DNA from: Legionella saoudiensis
GTDB lineage: Bacteria > Pseudomonadota > Gammaproteobacteria > Legionellales > Legionellaceae
DNA: 64,000 nucleotides
Reading direction: 5' to 3'
Assembly: GCF_001465875.1 (NCBI RefSeq)
Contig: NZ_LN901324.1
Coordinates: 248,001 to 312,000, forward strand
Positions 55,903 through 64,000 of this stretch are shown here, piece by piece. The position numbers and the translations under genes are program-made. Position 1 is the first letter of the stretch. The number at the start of each line of letters is the position of its first letter. Below the pieces are notes generated by a model, which was given only the letters and a program-made list of their open reading frames with translations, was not told the origin of the DNA and did not search any database.

Positions 55903-57384
55903 TTATACTGGCGGAAACAAATCCTGGAACTTAACTCGAGTTTTATGATGCAAAGCCTTACGTCTTTTCTTAGACAAATCAAATGCCTTATAAATAATAA
56001 TAGGCACAATAAAGCTTACCATTCCAATATAAAATGCTAACTTGTATGCAGGATCTTTATTAAGTACTAGGAAAAATAAAGCAATGCACATTAAAACAAT
56101 GGCGCCAATCCCCGTATAAGGAGAATAAGGGGTCACGTAACGAAGGTTCTCCGTAGTATATCCAGCCTGATACAACCGGCTTCTAAACCGAATTTGTGAA
56201 AGGCATAAAGAAATCCATGCTAAGGTGCCCGTAAAGCCAGAAACTAACAGCAAAGAAATATATAGTTTTGTTTGACCAAAAAAGAAACCCACGCCCAGCA
56301 ATACCCACACCATAACTAACGTTGCGATTACGGCATTCTGCGGGACCGAATTCTGATTGAATTTAGCAAAAGTATGCGGAGCCATCCCATCACGAGCAAG
56401 CGCATTCAAGGCTCTAACCGTGCCATAAAAACCTGAGTTAGCGCAAGATAGGGTTGCACTAAGGGTCACAAAACTCGTAACTGTGCCGGCCCATTTTAAG
56501 TCATATAAGTTCAGTGCATCAGCAAATACAGAATTAGCTAAGCCTGCTTTTTGCCAGGGAAAAATTAGCACCAGACAAAATATAGGAATAATGTAGATAA
56601 AAAGAATTCTAAAGGTAACATTGCGAATCGCATGAGGAATCATACGAGCCGGGTTTTCAGACTCACCTGCAGCAAGGCCTATAATTTCAGAACCTTGATA
56701 ATTAACGAGCAGAAGCACCATGGCGGTCAATAAAGGCATTACCCCATTGGGGAGCATTCCTCCATCACCTAAAATGTATCGAGTACCAATTACTCCCGCA
56801 GGCTCATTACCGTGTATAAGACCAAAGAATATTAAAATAGCTAAAATAACAAAGCCCAGCAAAGCCAAAATTTTGATCAAGGCCAGCCAAAACTCAATTT
56901 CACCAAAGGTATCGACTTTAGCGAGATTAATGTAAGTAATTAAAAGACCAAAACAAATGGCCCAAACATAGCCATTGACCCCGGTAAACATCTCCATGAT
57001 GATACCCCCCGCGACACATTCCGCCGGAATATAGGCCACCCAACTAATCCAATAAGACCATCCAACGCCACAAGCGACGGAAGGGGATATAAAATCGGCC
57101 GTGTAGGTTACAAAAGAACCTGAAATGGGGATAGCAACAGCAAGCTCACCCATACAAAGCATAGTTAGGAAAATGATTAAACCACCAAGTACATAGGCTA
57201 TAAAAACTGCAGGACCAACCAGGTTAATGACTTCGCCTGTACCTAGGAAATAACCGGAACCAATAATACCTCCAAGGGCAATTAATTGAACGTGTCTGTC
57301 TTTCAATCCACGGTTATAACCACTATCTTTAATAGGCTTAGTTGCTTTTGAAATACTATTATCCACGGGCTGTTTATTTCTCAC
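55903..57384 (-). CDS. Amino-acid permease (APC superfamily)
   Basis: 493 residues, GTG start, about twelve membrane helices. The opening block LKDRHVQLIALGGIIGSGYFLGTG and GESENPARMIPHA are those of the AAT/lysine-GABA permease group (GabP, LysP, AnsP). Substrate not readable. It suits a bacterium that lives on host amino acids. The promoter should lie in the AT-rich region to the right. Confidence 0.88.
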   Translation of the reverse strand: MRNKQPVDNSISKATKPIKDSGYNRGLKDRHVQLIALGGIIGSGYFLGTGEVINLVGPAVFIAYVLGGLIIFLTMLCMGELAVAIPISGSFVTYTADFISPSVACGVGWSYWISWVAYIPAECVAGGIIMEMFTGVNGYVWAICFGLLITYINLAKVDTFGEIEFWLALIKILALLGFVILAILIFFGLIHGNEPAGVIGTRYILGDGGMLPNGVMPLLTAMVLLLVNYQGSEIIGLAAGESENPARMIPHAIRNVTFRILFIYIIPIFCLVLIFPWQKAGLANSVFADALNLYDLKWAGTVTSFVTLSATLSCANSGFYGTVRALNALARDGMAPHTFAKFNQNSVPQNAVIATLVMVWVLLGVGFFFGQTKLYISLLLVSGFTGTLAWISLCLSQIRFRSRLYQAGYTTENLRYVTPYSPYTGIGAIVLMCIALFFLVLNKDPAYKLAFYIGMVSFIVPIIIYKAFDLSKKRRKALHHKTRVKFQDLFPPV

Positions 57385-57749
57385 ATTATATTAGGTTAAC
57401 GCTGATGAACTAATGTTATATTCATCCCAAACAATTTAAAACAATTCTCACTTAAAATGAGAAAAATAGTTTACAGCAAATACCAAAATCGCACCAAAGC
57501 AAACGAAAGCACAACTTAATGATATATTTTTGAGCATTTTTAACTATTTTTGACAAAAACGCAAGGGATTATAGGAAAAAATGAATAATTACACAACAGT
57601 AAAATAATCTATTGCTGCCAACCATTTTTATGTTGATTGGTAATCTGAAGATATTGGTCTCGATTCTTATCATTTAGAGTTTATAATCAACTGGTTAGCC
57701 TAATCAATTACTAGGTGCTCTTGACTTGAAATTGCTTTACTTCAAAATC
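57385..57749. other. Spacer between permease and acyltransferase genes
   Basis: About 365 very AT-rich bases. No gene found; the leftward permease promoter should be here. Confidence 0.4.
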
Positions 57750-57780
57750 AGCGTAGCCCCCTGTGTGTCAAGGCTACGCT
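57750..57780 (-). terminator. Hairpin at the end of the acyltransferase gene
   Basis: Stem AGCGTAGCC/GGCTACGCT with a 13-base loop. One arm covers the last codons and stop of the gene. Confidence 0.6.
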
Positions 57781-59756
57781 TTTAATGGATTCCCATATTC
57801 TTGCAGATAGCGTTTTGCTAATTGGTAGGATGCATAATCGGTAATATGGCCTTCGTCTCTAAATGCTGGAACACCCTTGATCTCTGCGGTACATTGACCA
57901 TTGGGGCATTGGATTTTTTTGGGGTCAATAATAATTAATTGGGGGTATTTATTTTTCATAACTAAAAATAGATTATTTACCCAATCTTCTTCGCTTTGTA
58001 CTTCTGTGGTTTGTAACGTAAAATTACATGCTTTTGGGTCATAGTCTGCTCTTCGTTTTATATGCTTGAAAAAGCAAGTATGCATATTTTGCTTGGCCAC
58101 TGCAGTGGGTTTTATTAGTACGGGTTTAGCGCCAGAGTTAATAATTATTTGCAGGGCGTTATCTAAAGCTGCTGCCATACGTTTCTTTGACAGTTCAAGC
58201 GAGCGATCATCATTTAAATTATTAATAATTTTATCACCTAAGTAGCCTTTCCAAGCCTCGCCTAGAATTACGTAATCATAGTGATTTGTCTTGATCATAT
58301 TAAAATAGCGGGTGGTTTGTGCATAACATTCCTGATAAATAGCATTTTTCTCGTACCAATCGTATTGATATATCCCAGGAAGGGCAAGGCAGGAAGCGGT
58401 TGCATGAGCAAGAATTGTTATATTGGCTTGTTGTGCCAAAGTATCCATAAATACCCAGGCGTGATTAGAAAAAGAATCTCCAATCATTAAACCTGTTTGG
58501 CTATTTGCGTTTTTTGCTCCTAAAGTACATTGAGTATTAATTTCCGTATTTTTTCTTTGCAAGCAGAGCGCTCTTTGAGGGCTATTATAGCGGTCTAATT
58601 GCTTATATATGCGTACCACTTCTGGATTAAAACGCTCAGGATATCCTTTATATTTTTTTACATAATGGTTTGCCAGATAGGTTACTCCAATAGGAAGGGC
58701 AAGCAAATAAATGGCAGTGTATATAAACTTACTGTTATTGAATTTACGTGCAGGCTTTTCAATATAACGCCACGAAAGATAAGACAAAATAAAGATTAGG
58801 CTAAAAGCTAGTGCTAATGTTGAATAAGTAGTCTCAATGCTTTGATAATGCATTAGTGCAAATAAAGGCCAATGCCAAATGTATAAGGAATAAGAGAGTA
58901 ATCCAATAAATACTACAGGCTTAAGAGATAGAAGCTTTGTTAAAGCGGTTTTGGGTTCATATTCACCCACAGCGATAATTACCGCAGTGGCCAGGCACAA
59001 GGCAAAAGCATAACCGTTAGGGAAGCCAAGGCTAATTTCGCTGCGAGTAGCGATGTATACAATTGCAAAAAGAGCAAGGAGGCTTAGTCCGTTTAATATA
59101 TATTTGTTTGCCGTAGTTCGTTTTGGGGTTAGCGCCACACAAGAGCCAATTAAAAACTCAAAAATACGGCTTGTAAATTGATAATAAGACTTTTCAGGAA
59201 AACGGCTTGATAAATATAGAGATATAAAAAAGAAAATTAGCATACATAAATAAGTAATTCCAAGCATACTCTTTTTGGAAAACACTCGTTGTAGCAAATA
59301 GATTACTAGAGGTAAAATTAGATAACATTGCCACTCAATCGATAAAGACCAGGTGTGTAATAAAGGTAATTGATGCGTATCTGGCGCAAAATATCCTGAA
59401 GTGATGCGTTCAAAAAAACGATTGGACACAAAGAGTGAGGTTTTACGAGCACTTTTAAAATACTGGAGTAAGTCATCGGGTAAATAAAAGAGCAGGGTAA
59501 CCACCATGGTTGTCACTATCAAGCAGATAAATAATGGCTGCAAACGCCATAGTCTATGCCCATAAAATTGTAAAAAAGAAAAACTATTGTTTTGTAGCGA
59601 TTGATAAATAATGCGGGTGATTAAAAATCCAGAAATTACAAAAAAAATGTCTACCCCGACAAAACCTGAGGGTATTAACGTTAAGCCACTGTGAAAAATT
59701 AAGACGAATAGAATGGCAATGGCCCGCAATCCATCAACATCTGGACGGTATTTCAT
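57774..59756 (-). CDS. OafA-type O-acyltransferase with SGNH domain
   Basis: 660 residues. The N-terminal acyltransferase-3 domain (about 1-345) has ten or so membrane helices, opening YRPDVDGLRAIAILFVLIFH with the catalytic His20, and SLSIEWQCYLILPLVIYL. Residues about 400-660 form an SGNH domain in the periplasm (GDSFSNHAW, Ser about 429, and a C-terminal DEGHITD). This type adds acetyl groups to LPS O-antigen or peptidoglycan. Legionella O-antigen is heavily O-acetylated, which fits. Confidence 0.9.
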   Translation of the reverse strand: MKYRPDVDGLRAIAILFVLIFHSGLTLIPSGFVGVDIFFVISGFLITRIIYQSLQNNSFSFLQFYGHRLWRLQPLFICLIVTTMVVTLLFYLPDDLLQYFKSARKTSLFVSNRFFERITSGYFAPDTHQLPLLHTWSLSIEWQCYLILPLVIYLLQRVFSKKSMLGITYLCMLIFFFISLYLSSRFPEKSYYQFTSRIFEFLIGSCVALTPKRTTANKYILNGLSLLALFAIVYIATRSEISLGFPNGYAFALCLATAVIIAVGEYEPKTALTKLLSLKPVVFIGLLSYSLYIWHWPLFALMHYQSIETTYSTLALAFSLIFILSYLSWRYIEKPARKFNNSKFIYTAIYLLALPIGVTYLANHYVKKYKGYPERFNPEVVRIYKQLDRYNSPQRALCLQRKNTEINTQCTLGAKNANSQTGLMIGDSFSNHAWVFMDTLAQQANITILAHATASCLALPGIYQYDWYEKNAIYQECYAQTTRYFNMIKTNHYDYVILGEAWKGYLGDKIINNLNDDRSLELSKKRMAAALDNALQIIINSGAKPVLIKPTAVAKQNMHTCFFKHIKRRADYDPKACNFTLQTTEVQSEEDWVNNLFLVMKNKYPQLIIIDPKKIQCPNGQCTAEIKGVPAFRDEGHITDYASYQLAKRYLQEYGNPLKA

Positions 59757-60006
59757 CCCAAGCCTTTTTAGAAAAAGGCATATTCTAGATCAAAAATTAG
59801 GTGTTAGGAAGTCGAGGGAAACCTTAGATTTTTAGAAGAAGTTAGTAAACTTGATTAACTTGAACTAAAATTAATAAAATAGGATTCTAAAAATTGGCTG
59901 TACATGAACGTTTTAAGGACCATATTCATCTAATCATAATTTTATCATCGTTCACGATCAGTAGAATCTAGTTCACATTCGTTACCACACGAAAAGGAGA
60001 ACGGAA

Positions 60007-60696
60007 ATGAAAATATTGATGGTGTTAACCTCTCATGATCAATTGGGTAATACTGGGCGCAAAACCGGTTTCTGGCTTGAAGAGTTTGCAGCCCCTTATT
60101 TTGTTTTTGCTGATGCAGGGGCCGAGTTGACCCTAGCTTCACCTAAAGGTGGTCAACCTCCGATTGATCCGAAAAGTGATTTACCTGAAAACCAAACGCC
60201 TGCCATGGAGCGGTTCAAAAAGGATGAGCGTGCGAAAAAAGCACTTTCTCAGACCGCGAAGCTTGCTGATATGAAGGCTGATGATTTTGACACGATATTT
60301 TATGTAGGCGGTCATGGACCTTTATGGGATCTTGCAGAAAGCCCTGTTTCCATAAGATTAATCGAGTCTTTTTATAATTCCGGAAAGCCTATTGCCTTGG
60401 TTTGCCATGCACCTGGGGTGCTGCGCCAAGTTACCTACAAAGGAGCACCTCTGGTAAAAGGAAAGCGTGTAACGGGCTTTACCAATAGTGAAGAGGCTGC
60501 GGTGAAGCTTACTGATGTGGTGCCCTTTTTGGTGGAGGATGAGCTAAAGCGGCTTGGTGGTTTATTTGAAAAGGCTCCTGATTGGCAAAGTCATGTACTA
60601 GTTGATGGTCGGCTTATTACTGGGCAAAATCCGGCCTCTTCTACCGCAGCGGCTCAAGCATTACTAAAATTACTTACACATAAAAGAGCCGCATAG
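60007..60696 (+). CDS. DJ-1/PfpI family protein (Hsp31-like)
   Basis: 229 residues, AAGGAG upstream. TGFWLEEFAAPY (Glu25/26) and the nucleophile elbow VCHAPG (Cys133, His134) are those of the long PfpI/Hsp31 type, with glyoxalase III, deglycase or chaperone roles in the family. The insert at 50-95 is normal for this branch. It stands alone between spacers and ends in a strong hairpin. Confidence 0.88.
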   Translation: MKILMVLTSHDQLGNTGRKTGFWLEEFAAPYFVFADAGAELTLASPKGGQPPIDPKSDLPENQTPAMERFKKDERAKKALSQTAKLADMKADDFDTIFYVGGHGPLWDLAESPVSIRLIESFYNSGKPIALVCHAPGVLRQVTYKGAPLVKGKRVTGFTNSEEAAVKLTDVVPFLVEDELKRLGGLFEKAPDWQSHVLVDGRLITGQNPASSTAAAQALLKLLTHKRAA

Positions 60697-60717
60697 ATAG
60701 AAGCATGGGCTTTGGGC

Positions 60718-60744
60718 CCATTCTGAGGGATTCCCTCAGAATGG
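60718..60744 (+). terminator. Perfect 12-bp hairpin after the DJ-1 gene
   Basis: Stem CCATTCTGAGGG/CCCTCAGAATGG with a three-base loop. Confidence 0.75.
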
Positions 60745-60831
60745 TGTCCTTGAAATGAATATTGGCTATATGTAGATCTTTGTCTAGAGTATAAATTACA
60801 AAAAATAATGTCCAATTTAAAGGAATAAATT

Positions 60832-61032
60832 ATGTTAATAGGAGCATTTATTTTTTTTGTTATGGCAATCCTTATGGCGATTTACTTATTTAAAGGAACT
60901 AATCCTACACTTATTCTTCTTGCAAAAATTATTCTTTATTTTTCTGTAGCCGCTTTTTTTATTTTATTAATGACGGATCTTTTTAAAAACGCCCCACCAA
61001 TTCCGGATGATAAGAAAAATCTTCCATTATAG
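60832..61032 (+). CDS. Small two-helix membrane protein
   Basis: 66 residues, AAAGGA before the ATG. Two hydrophobic helices (about 3-20 and 24-49) and a charged C-terminus (PPIPDDKKNLPL). I know no family. The ribosome site and hydropathy pattern argue for a real gene. Confidence 0.6.
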   Translation: MLIGAFIFFVMAILMAIYLFKGTNPTLILLAKIILYFSVAAFFILLMTDLFKNAPPIPDDKKNLPL

Positions 61033-61187
61033 ATAGGGTTGCAAAGGCTTAAGCTAGACTCCTTTATGGATTTCCATTAATTATACTAACCTAACTCGGG
61101 ATTGTTAAAGAATAGGCTCAGGATTAAAATTCCTAACATTGTGCAAATTGTGTCAACGTTTTTTCATCTTCATAGGGAATTGGGCTT

Positions 61188-61877
61188 ATGAAAAAAAATA
61201 ATCAAAATCACGTAAGTAATCAAGCTAAAGAAGATAAGCCGGTTCAAGAAGAATATATCCATATGCGTTCCAATAAAGACGTACCTACATATGGCTTTGA
61301 TGTACATGGGTATTTTAATAATCAATCATCCAATGAGGTTGCAAAAAAGTTTGCGATTAAGGGCTTATTCTCTGTCCCAGATCTAGCTCGAAATGAAACA
61401 TCGGATAGCCTTTTGGCTCAGGATGTTAAAAATTTTTCCGGAAGAAGAATGGGAATATTAATTGAGGATGGGGCAAGAGCATTAATTTTAAAGCATCTGC
61501 TTGAAGAAATTGAAAATGAAAAAGCGACTTATACTTTAATTGGTTGTCATGCCGGCGAAATAACTTTGGATAATAATGAGACGTTGGCTCTTCACACCAA
61601 AATTGAAGGCACCCCATCAGCTTTGTTTGACTCCATAGCGATTTTTCTTAATGATTCAGAATTATTACACCCTAAATTGTATGAGTTTATTTGGGATGCT
61701 TATTTTCATTGTAAATATATAGGTTATGTGCCTTCATTTGCTTCTGGTTTCAAAAGAATGTTTCATATTATTAAACCTGATGCAGGATTTATTGAACTGG
61801 ATAGGCAAGAACGGGTTACTCAATTCATTTTGATGTGTAGGGATTTACGTTTTTGGCAGCGTATGATGTCTATATAG
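61188..61877 (+). CDS. Orphan with clan-CD-like His/Cys motif
   Basis: 229 residues, ATG after AGGGAATTGGGCTT. No clear family. VHGYFN (His40-Gly41) and YTLIGCHAGE (Cys120), with a hydrophobic strand before each and a run RRMGILIEDG between, resemble the His-Gly and Cys of clan CD cysteine peptidases (C80 self-processing toxin domains, caspase-like proteins). The spacing (80 residues) is longer than usual, so this is a weak match. The C-terminal half is Phe/His-rich. No signal peptide. Confidence 0.6.
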   Translation: MKKNNQNHVSNQAKEDKPVQEEYIHMRSNKDVPTYGFDVHGYFNNQSSNEVAKKFAIKGLFSVPDLARNETSDSLLAQDVKNFSGRRMGILIEDGARALILKHLLEEIENEKATYTLIGCHAGEITLDNNETLALHTKIEGTPSALFDSIAIFLNDSELLHPKLYEFIWDAYFHCKYIGYVPSFASGFKRMFHIIKPDAGFIELDRQERVTQFILMCRDLRFWQRMMSI

Positions 61878-61880
61878 TTA

Positions 61881-61909
61881 CATTAATGCAACCTTAGGTT
61901 GCATTAATG
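61881..61909. terminator. Perfect 13-bp hairpin between convergent genes
   Basis: Stem CATTAATGCAACC/GGTTGCATTAATG with loop TTA; serves both the orphan and the histidine kinase. Confidence 0.8.
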
Positions 61910-61921
61910 GTATTTAATAAT

Positions 61922-63535
61922 TCAAAAGTTTACTGGTTTAGGTAGGGTGAAAATAAACCAAGCGCCTACCTTACTATTTTTTACATAAAGTTTGCCACCG
62001 TGTTCTTCTACAAGATTTTGACAAATAGTAAGTCCCAAACCAGTACCCTGTGGTTTAGTCGTAAAATAAGAATTTAAAATTTTTTCTTGTTGTTCTAGAG
62101 TAATGCCTGGTCCATTGTCACGAATATGAATCTCAATGTATTCATCATTACTCAGGGTTTTAATGCTTAATTCAGGTGCATCATTTTTCTCTTCTTGCAT
62201 TGCTTCAATACTATTTCGAGCTAAATTTAAAATGACCTGCATTATTTGAATTCTATCGACATAAAGATTAGGGAGCTCATCCAATTGAAAAGATACCTTT
62301 AATTTCGAATAAGTTAATTCATAATTCAAGAATATCATCGCATCTTTAATTAACGAATTAAGATCGGTTTCTTCATGATAACATTCATTTTGAACAATAA
62401 AGCTTTTCATCCGACTCATTACCTTGCTGGCATGTTGTGCTTGGGAAATAATTTTATTTAAAAAATTTAGTAAATTGTTATCAGTTTGATGCTGCTTATT
62501 ATTTTCCAATTGTAAAAGACAAGTTTGCGCATAAAGAAAGATTGCGGTTAGTGGTTGATTAATTTCATGCGCCAAGGCTGAGGCCATGCTCCCCATGGTA
62601 TTTAAACGAATTGCATGCGTTAATTTTGATTGCTCTTGCATTCTTAATTGCTTTTTTAGAGAAAATTTAGTTAAGTCTTTAATGAGCAAAATAATTTCGA
62701 TTTCTTGAGAGGAGGGGTTATAGATGGGATTAAAATTTATTTCAAAACAAAAATTAGCCTCACGGGAGTCATTGTAATTTTCTATTAAAATAGTTGTTTC
62801 TTCTCCAAGTAAAGCTTGGTTGCATGCATTAATGAGTTCTTCCTTGTATTCGGAGAAATCGGAAATAAGACTAAAAAAATTCATTCCCGCATTAATTTTT
62901 AAGGCAAAGATCTTTGAAAAAAACCGCACAAAAGAAGGATTTATTATTTTAAAATAAAATTCTTTATCCAATGTAGCGATTGCATCTGAAACGTTTTGTA
63001 ATAAGTTGGTAAAAGTTTCCAAGGACTGTTTAAGTTGTATTCGCTCTGACTCTAATTGACGTATAACCGTAATGTCATTAAGAATAAGCTCTATTTGTCC
63101 TTCTTTTGCAATAAAACATTCGATACGTACGTATTTTCGCTCTCCGCCTTTAGGCAATAACTCAATTTCACAGATTTGCTTTATCTGTCTTTCTAATACT
63201 GTTTTAATTCGTTTTTTTAAAATACTCTGTTGGTAAATATTAATTAAATTTAAAAAGTTTTTATTAACCAATAGACCCCGATCATAATTAAGCAGAAGAG
63301 CAGCTTGAAAATTTACCGTTTGTATTATGTAGTTTTGATTAATGGTAATAAGAGCTGAAGGATTAAAATTGTAATATTCAGTAAATTGGTTTTTTAAGCC
63401 TTCTATTTGCTCATTAAAAGCATTAATTTCCTGTTCTTTTTCATTGAGCTTTCGCTGCTTAAACTGCAATTGCTCTTGAAGTACTTTAATTTCATGAAGT
63501 AGAGAAATTGATTCGGGATTTATTTTCAAGTCCAT
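61922..63535 (-). CDS. Soluble PAS-domain sensor histidine kinase
   Basis: 537 residues, no membrane helix. A coiled coil (about 10-50), two PAS domains (about 52-160 and 175-295), HisKA with ALAHEINQPL (phospho-acceptor His323), and an HATPase domain with NLARNSIEAM, DNGPGI and TTKPQGTGLGLTICQ. The layout is that of FixL/NtrB-like kinases that sense inside the cell. No response regulator is in the window; the upstream partial gene at 63651 could be a partner. Confidence 0.93.
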   Translation of the reverse strand: MDLKINPESISLLHEIKVLQEQLQFKQRKLNEKEQEINAFNEQIEGLKNQFTEYYNFNPSALITINQNYIIQTVNFQAALLLNYDRGLLVNKNFLNLINIYQQSILKKRIKTVLERQIKQICEIELLPKGGERKYVRIECFIAKEGQIELILNDITVIRQLESERIQLKQSLETFTNLLQNVSDAIATLDKEFYFKIINPSFVRFFSKIFALKINAGMNFFSLISDFSEYKEELINACNQALLGEETTILIENYNDSREANFCFEINFNPIYNPSSQEIEIILLIKDLTKFSLKKQLRMQEQSKLTHAIRLNTMGSMASALAHEINQPLTAIFLYAQTCLLQLENNKQHQTDNNLLNFLNKIISQAQHASKVMSRMKSFIVQNECYHEETDLNSLIKDAMIFLNYELTYSKLKVSFQLDELPNLYVDRIQIMQVILNLARNSIEAMQEEKNDAPELSIKTLSNDEYIEIHIRDNGPGITLEQQEKILNSYFTTKPQGTGLGLTICQNLVEEHGGKLYVKNSKVGAWFIFTLPKPVNF

Positions 63536-63650
63536 TGGCTTTATTCATATGATTAATTTGATGTTCTCCTTGAGCCCAGGAAAGTGCTGATAAGTTATCT
63601 GTTAAAGCGGAGTTCAATTTACACTGATTCCGCTTTGCTTATTAAAGGAA

Positions 63651-64000
63651 CTATGCACATCCAGAATTTGTTTTAAATAGTATAAACAATACTGAATCCA
63701 GGACTCTTTGGATTTTTATTTTACAGTTCTTCTCATTAATATCAAGCTCAATTTCACTTGGAGCATTTTCTTTGCTAAAAAAGTCATCTATAAATTGCTT
63801 GAGCTTATTTTTATCAAATCTTAATGCTGATTTAAATAAATTATGAGTCGTAAGTTTGTCAACATTGTGAGTGTAAAGCTCGGAAAAACAATTATTTTCT
63901 AAAAGAACCTTATAATGCTTATCGATAAGCAAAGCAGGATAAGGTAACGTATTAATTAACTGGCTGGCAATTTCTTGTGCGGCTTTAAATTCGTGTCCTA
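63651..64000 (-). CDS. PAS-type sensor protein, C-terminal part (5' end outside the window)
   Basis: The frame is open from base 64000 to the stop at 63651, 116 residues. NTLPYPALLIDKHYKVLLENN is the start of a PAS-like fold, followed by a short C-terminus. It ends 115 bases before the histidine kinase and may share its transcript. The N-terminal part is not visible. Confidence 0.65.
   Translation of the reverse strand, partial: GHEFKAAQEIASQLINTLPYPALLIDKHYKVLLENNCFSELYTHNVDKLTTHNLFKSALRFDKNKLKQFIDDFFSKENAPSEIELDINEKNCKIKIQRVLDSVLFILFKTNSGCA

Overview
The window is chromosomal DNA from a gamma-proteobacterium of the genus Legionella or a very close relative. The best single marker is the mip gene at 36940-37635, whose product follows the L. 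pneumophila macrophage infectivity potentiator almost residue for residue as I remember it. Supporting signs are AT-rich DNA, a mevalonate route to isoprenoids, a poly-hydroxyalkanoate synthase, a canonical CsrA, an Sfp-type phosphopantetheinyl transferase, and several long proteins without obvious family that look like type IV (Dot/Icm) effector candidates. I cannot name the species.

Layout. 1-2300: the 5' part of a leucine-rich-repeat gene, an internally deleted ISL3-family insertion sequence, and three tRNA genes (Arg-TCG and two near-identical Lys-TTT). 2991-5155: HMG-CoA reductase and a GHMP kinase (probable phosphomevalonate kinase). 5503-6333: orphan coiled-coil/membrane protein. 6473-9898: four-gene MCE lipid transporter operon. 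10196-11685: pal and cpoB. 11825-13643: diphosphomevalonate decarboxylase and mevalonate kinase, completing most of the mevalonate pathway. 13874-17327: ftsB, cbpM, cbpA and phaC, all on the minus strand. 17457-20672: BON lipoprotein, CBS protein, a thioredoxin-like membrane protein and lipA. 20867-23355: POT transporter and methyltransferase. 23525-25487: sugar-nucleotide epimerase and undecaprenyl-phosphate sugar transferase (O-antigen type). 25687-30193: csrA, birA, phosphopantetheinyl transferase, accA and tilS. 30493-35122: two long orphan proteins, effector candidates. 35365-38958: serine dehydratase, mip and an AmpG-like permease. 39164-41337: LprI-like secreted protein and a GDSL hydrolase. 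41480-49468: queA and, further on, yajC-secD-secF. In many bacteria these sit as queA-tgt-yajC-secDF; here the tgt slot holds a shortened TGT-like protein with altered catalytic residues, followed by a HAD phosphatase, an orphan Ser/His/Asp-rich membrane protein and a ThiD-ThiE fusion. 49523-50791: orphan protein with a Glu-rich tail. 51062-55460: a UbiA-type phosphoribosyl transferase-like enzyme coupled to a GT-C membrane glycosyltransferase, then a WbpM-type dehydratase. 55472-60696: CsaA-like protein, amino-acid permease, OafA-like acyltransferase and DJ-1/PfpI protein. 60832-64000: small membrane protein, an orphan with a clan-CD-like His/Cys pair, a soluble PAS histidine kinase and the start-less end of another PAS protein.

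The genes fall into four themes: isoprenoid precursors and their use on polyprenyl phosphate carriers (mevalonate genes, UbiA-like enzyme, GT-C, GT4 transferase, WbpM and epimerase), envelope upkeep (MCE transporter, Pal/CpoB, FtsB, SecDF, OafA), carrier and cofactor activation (BirA/AccA, PPTase, LipA, ThiDE), and host-directed or orphan proteins. Intergenic spaces repeatedly hold long imperfect palindromes, one of which looks like a hairpin split by a second inverted-repeat element.

The most unusual items are the pseudoenzyme-like TGT paralog in the tgt slot, the UbiA/GT-C pair that recalls mycobacterial decaprenyl-phosphoryl-pentose chemistry, and the possible cysteine-protease-like orphan at 61188. 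No integrase, phage module or CRISPR array is visible.
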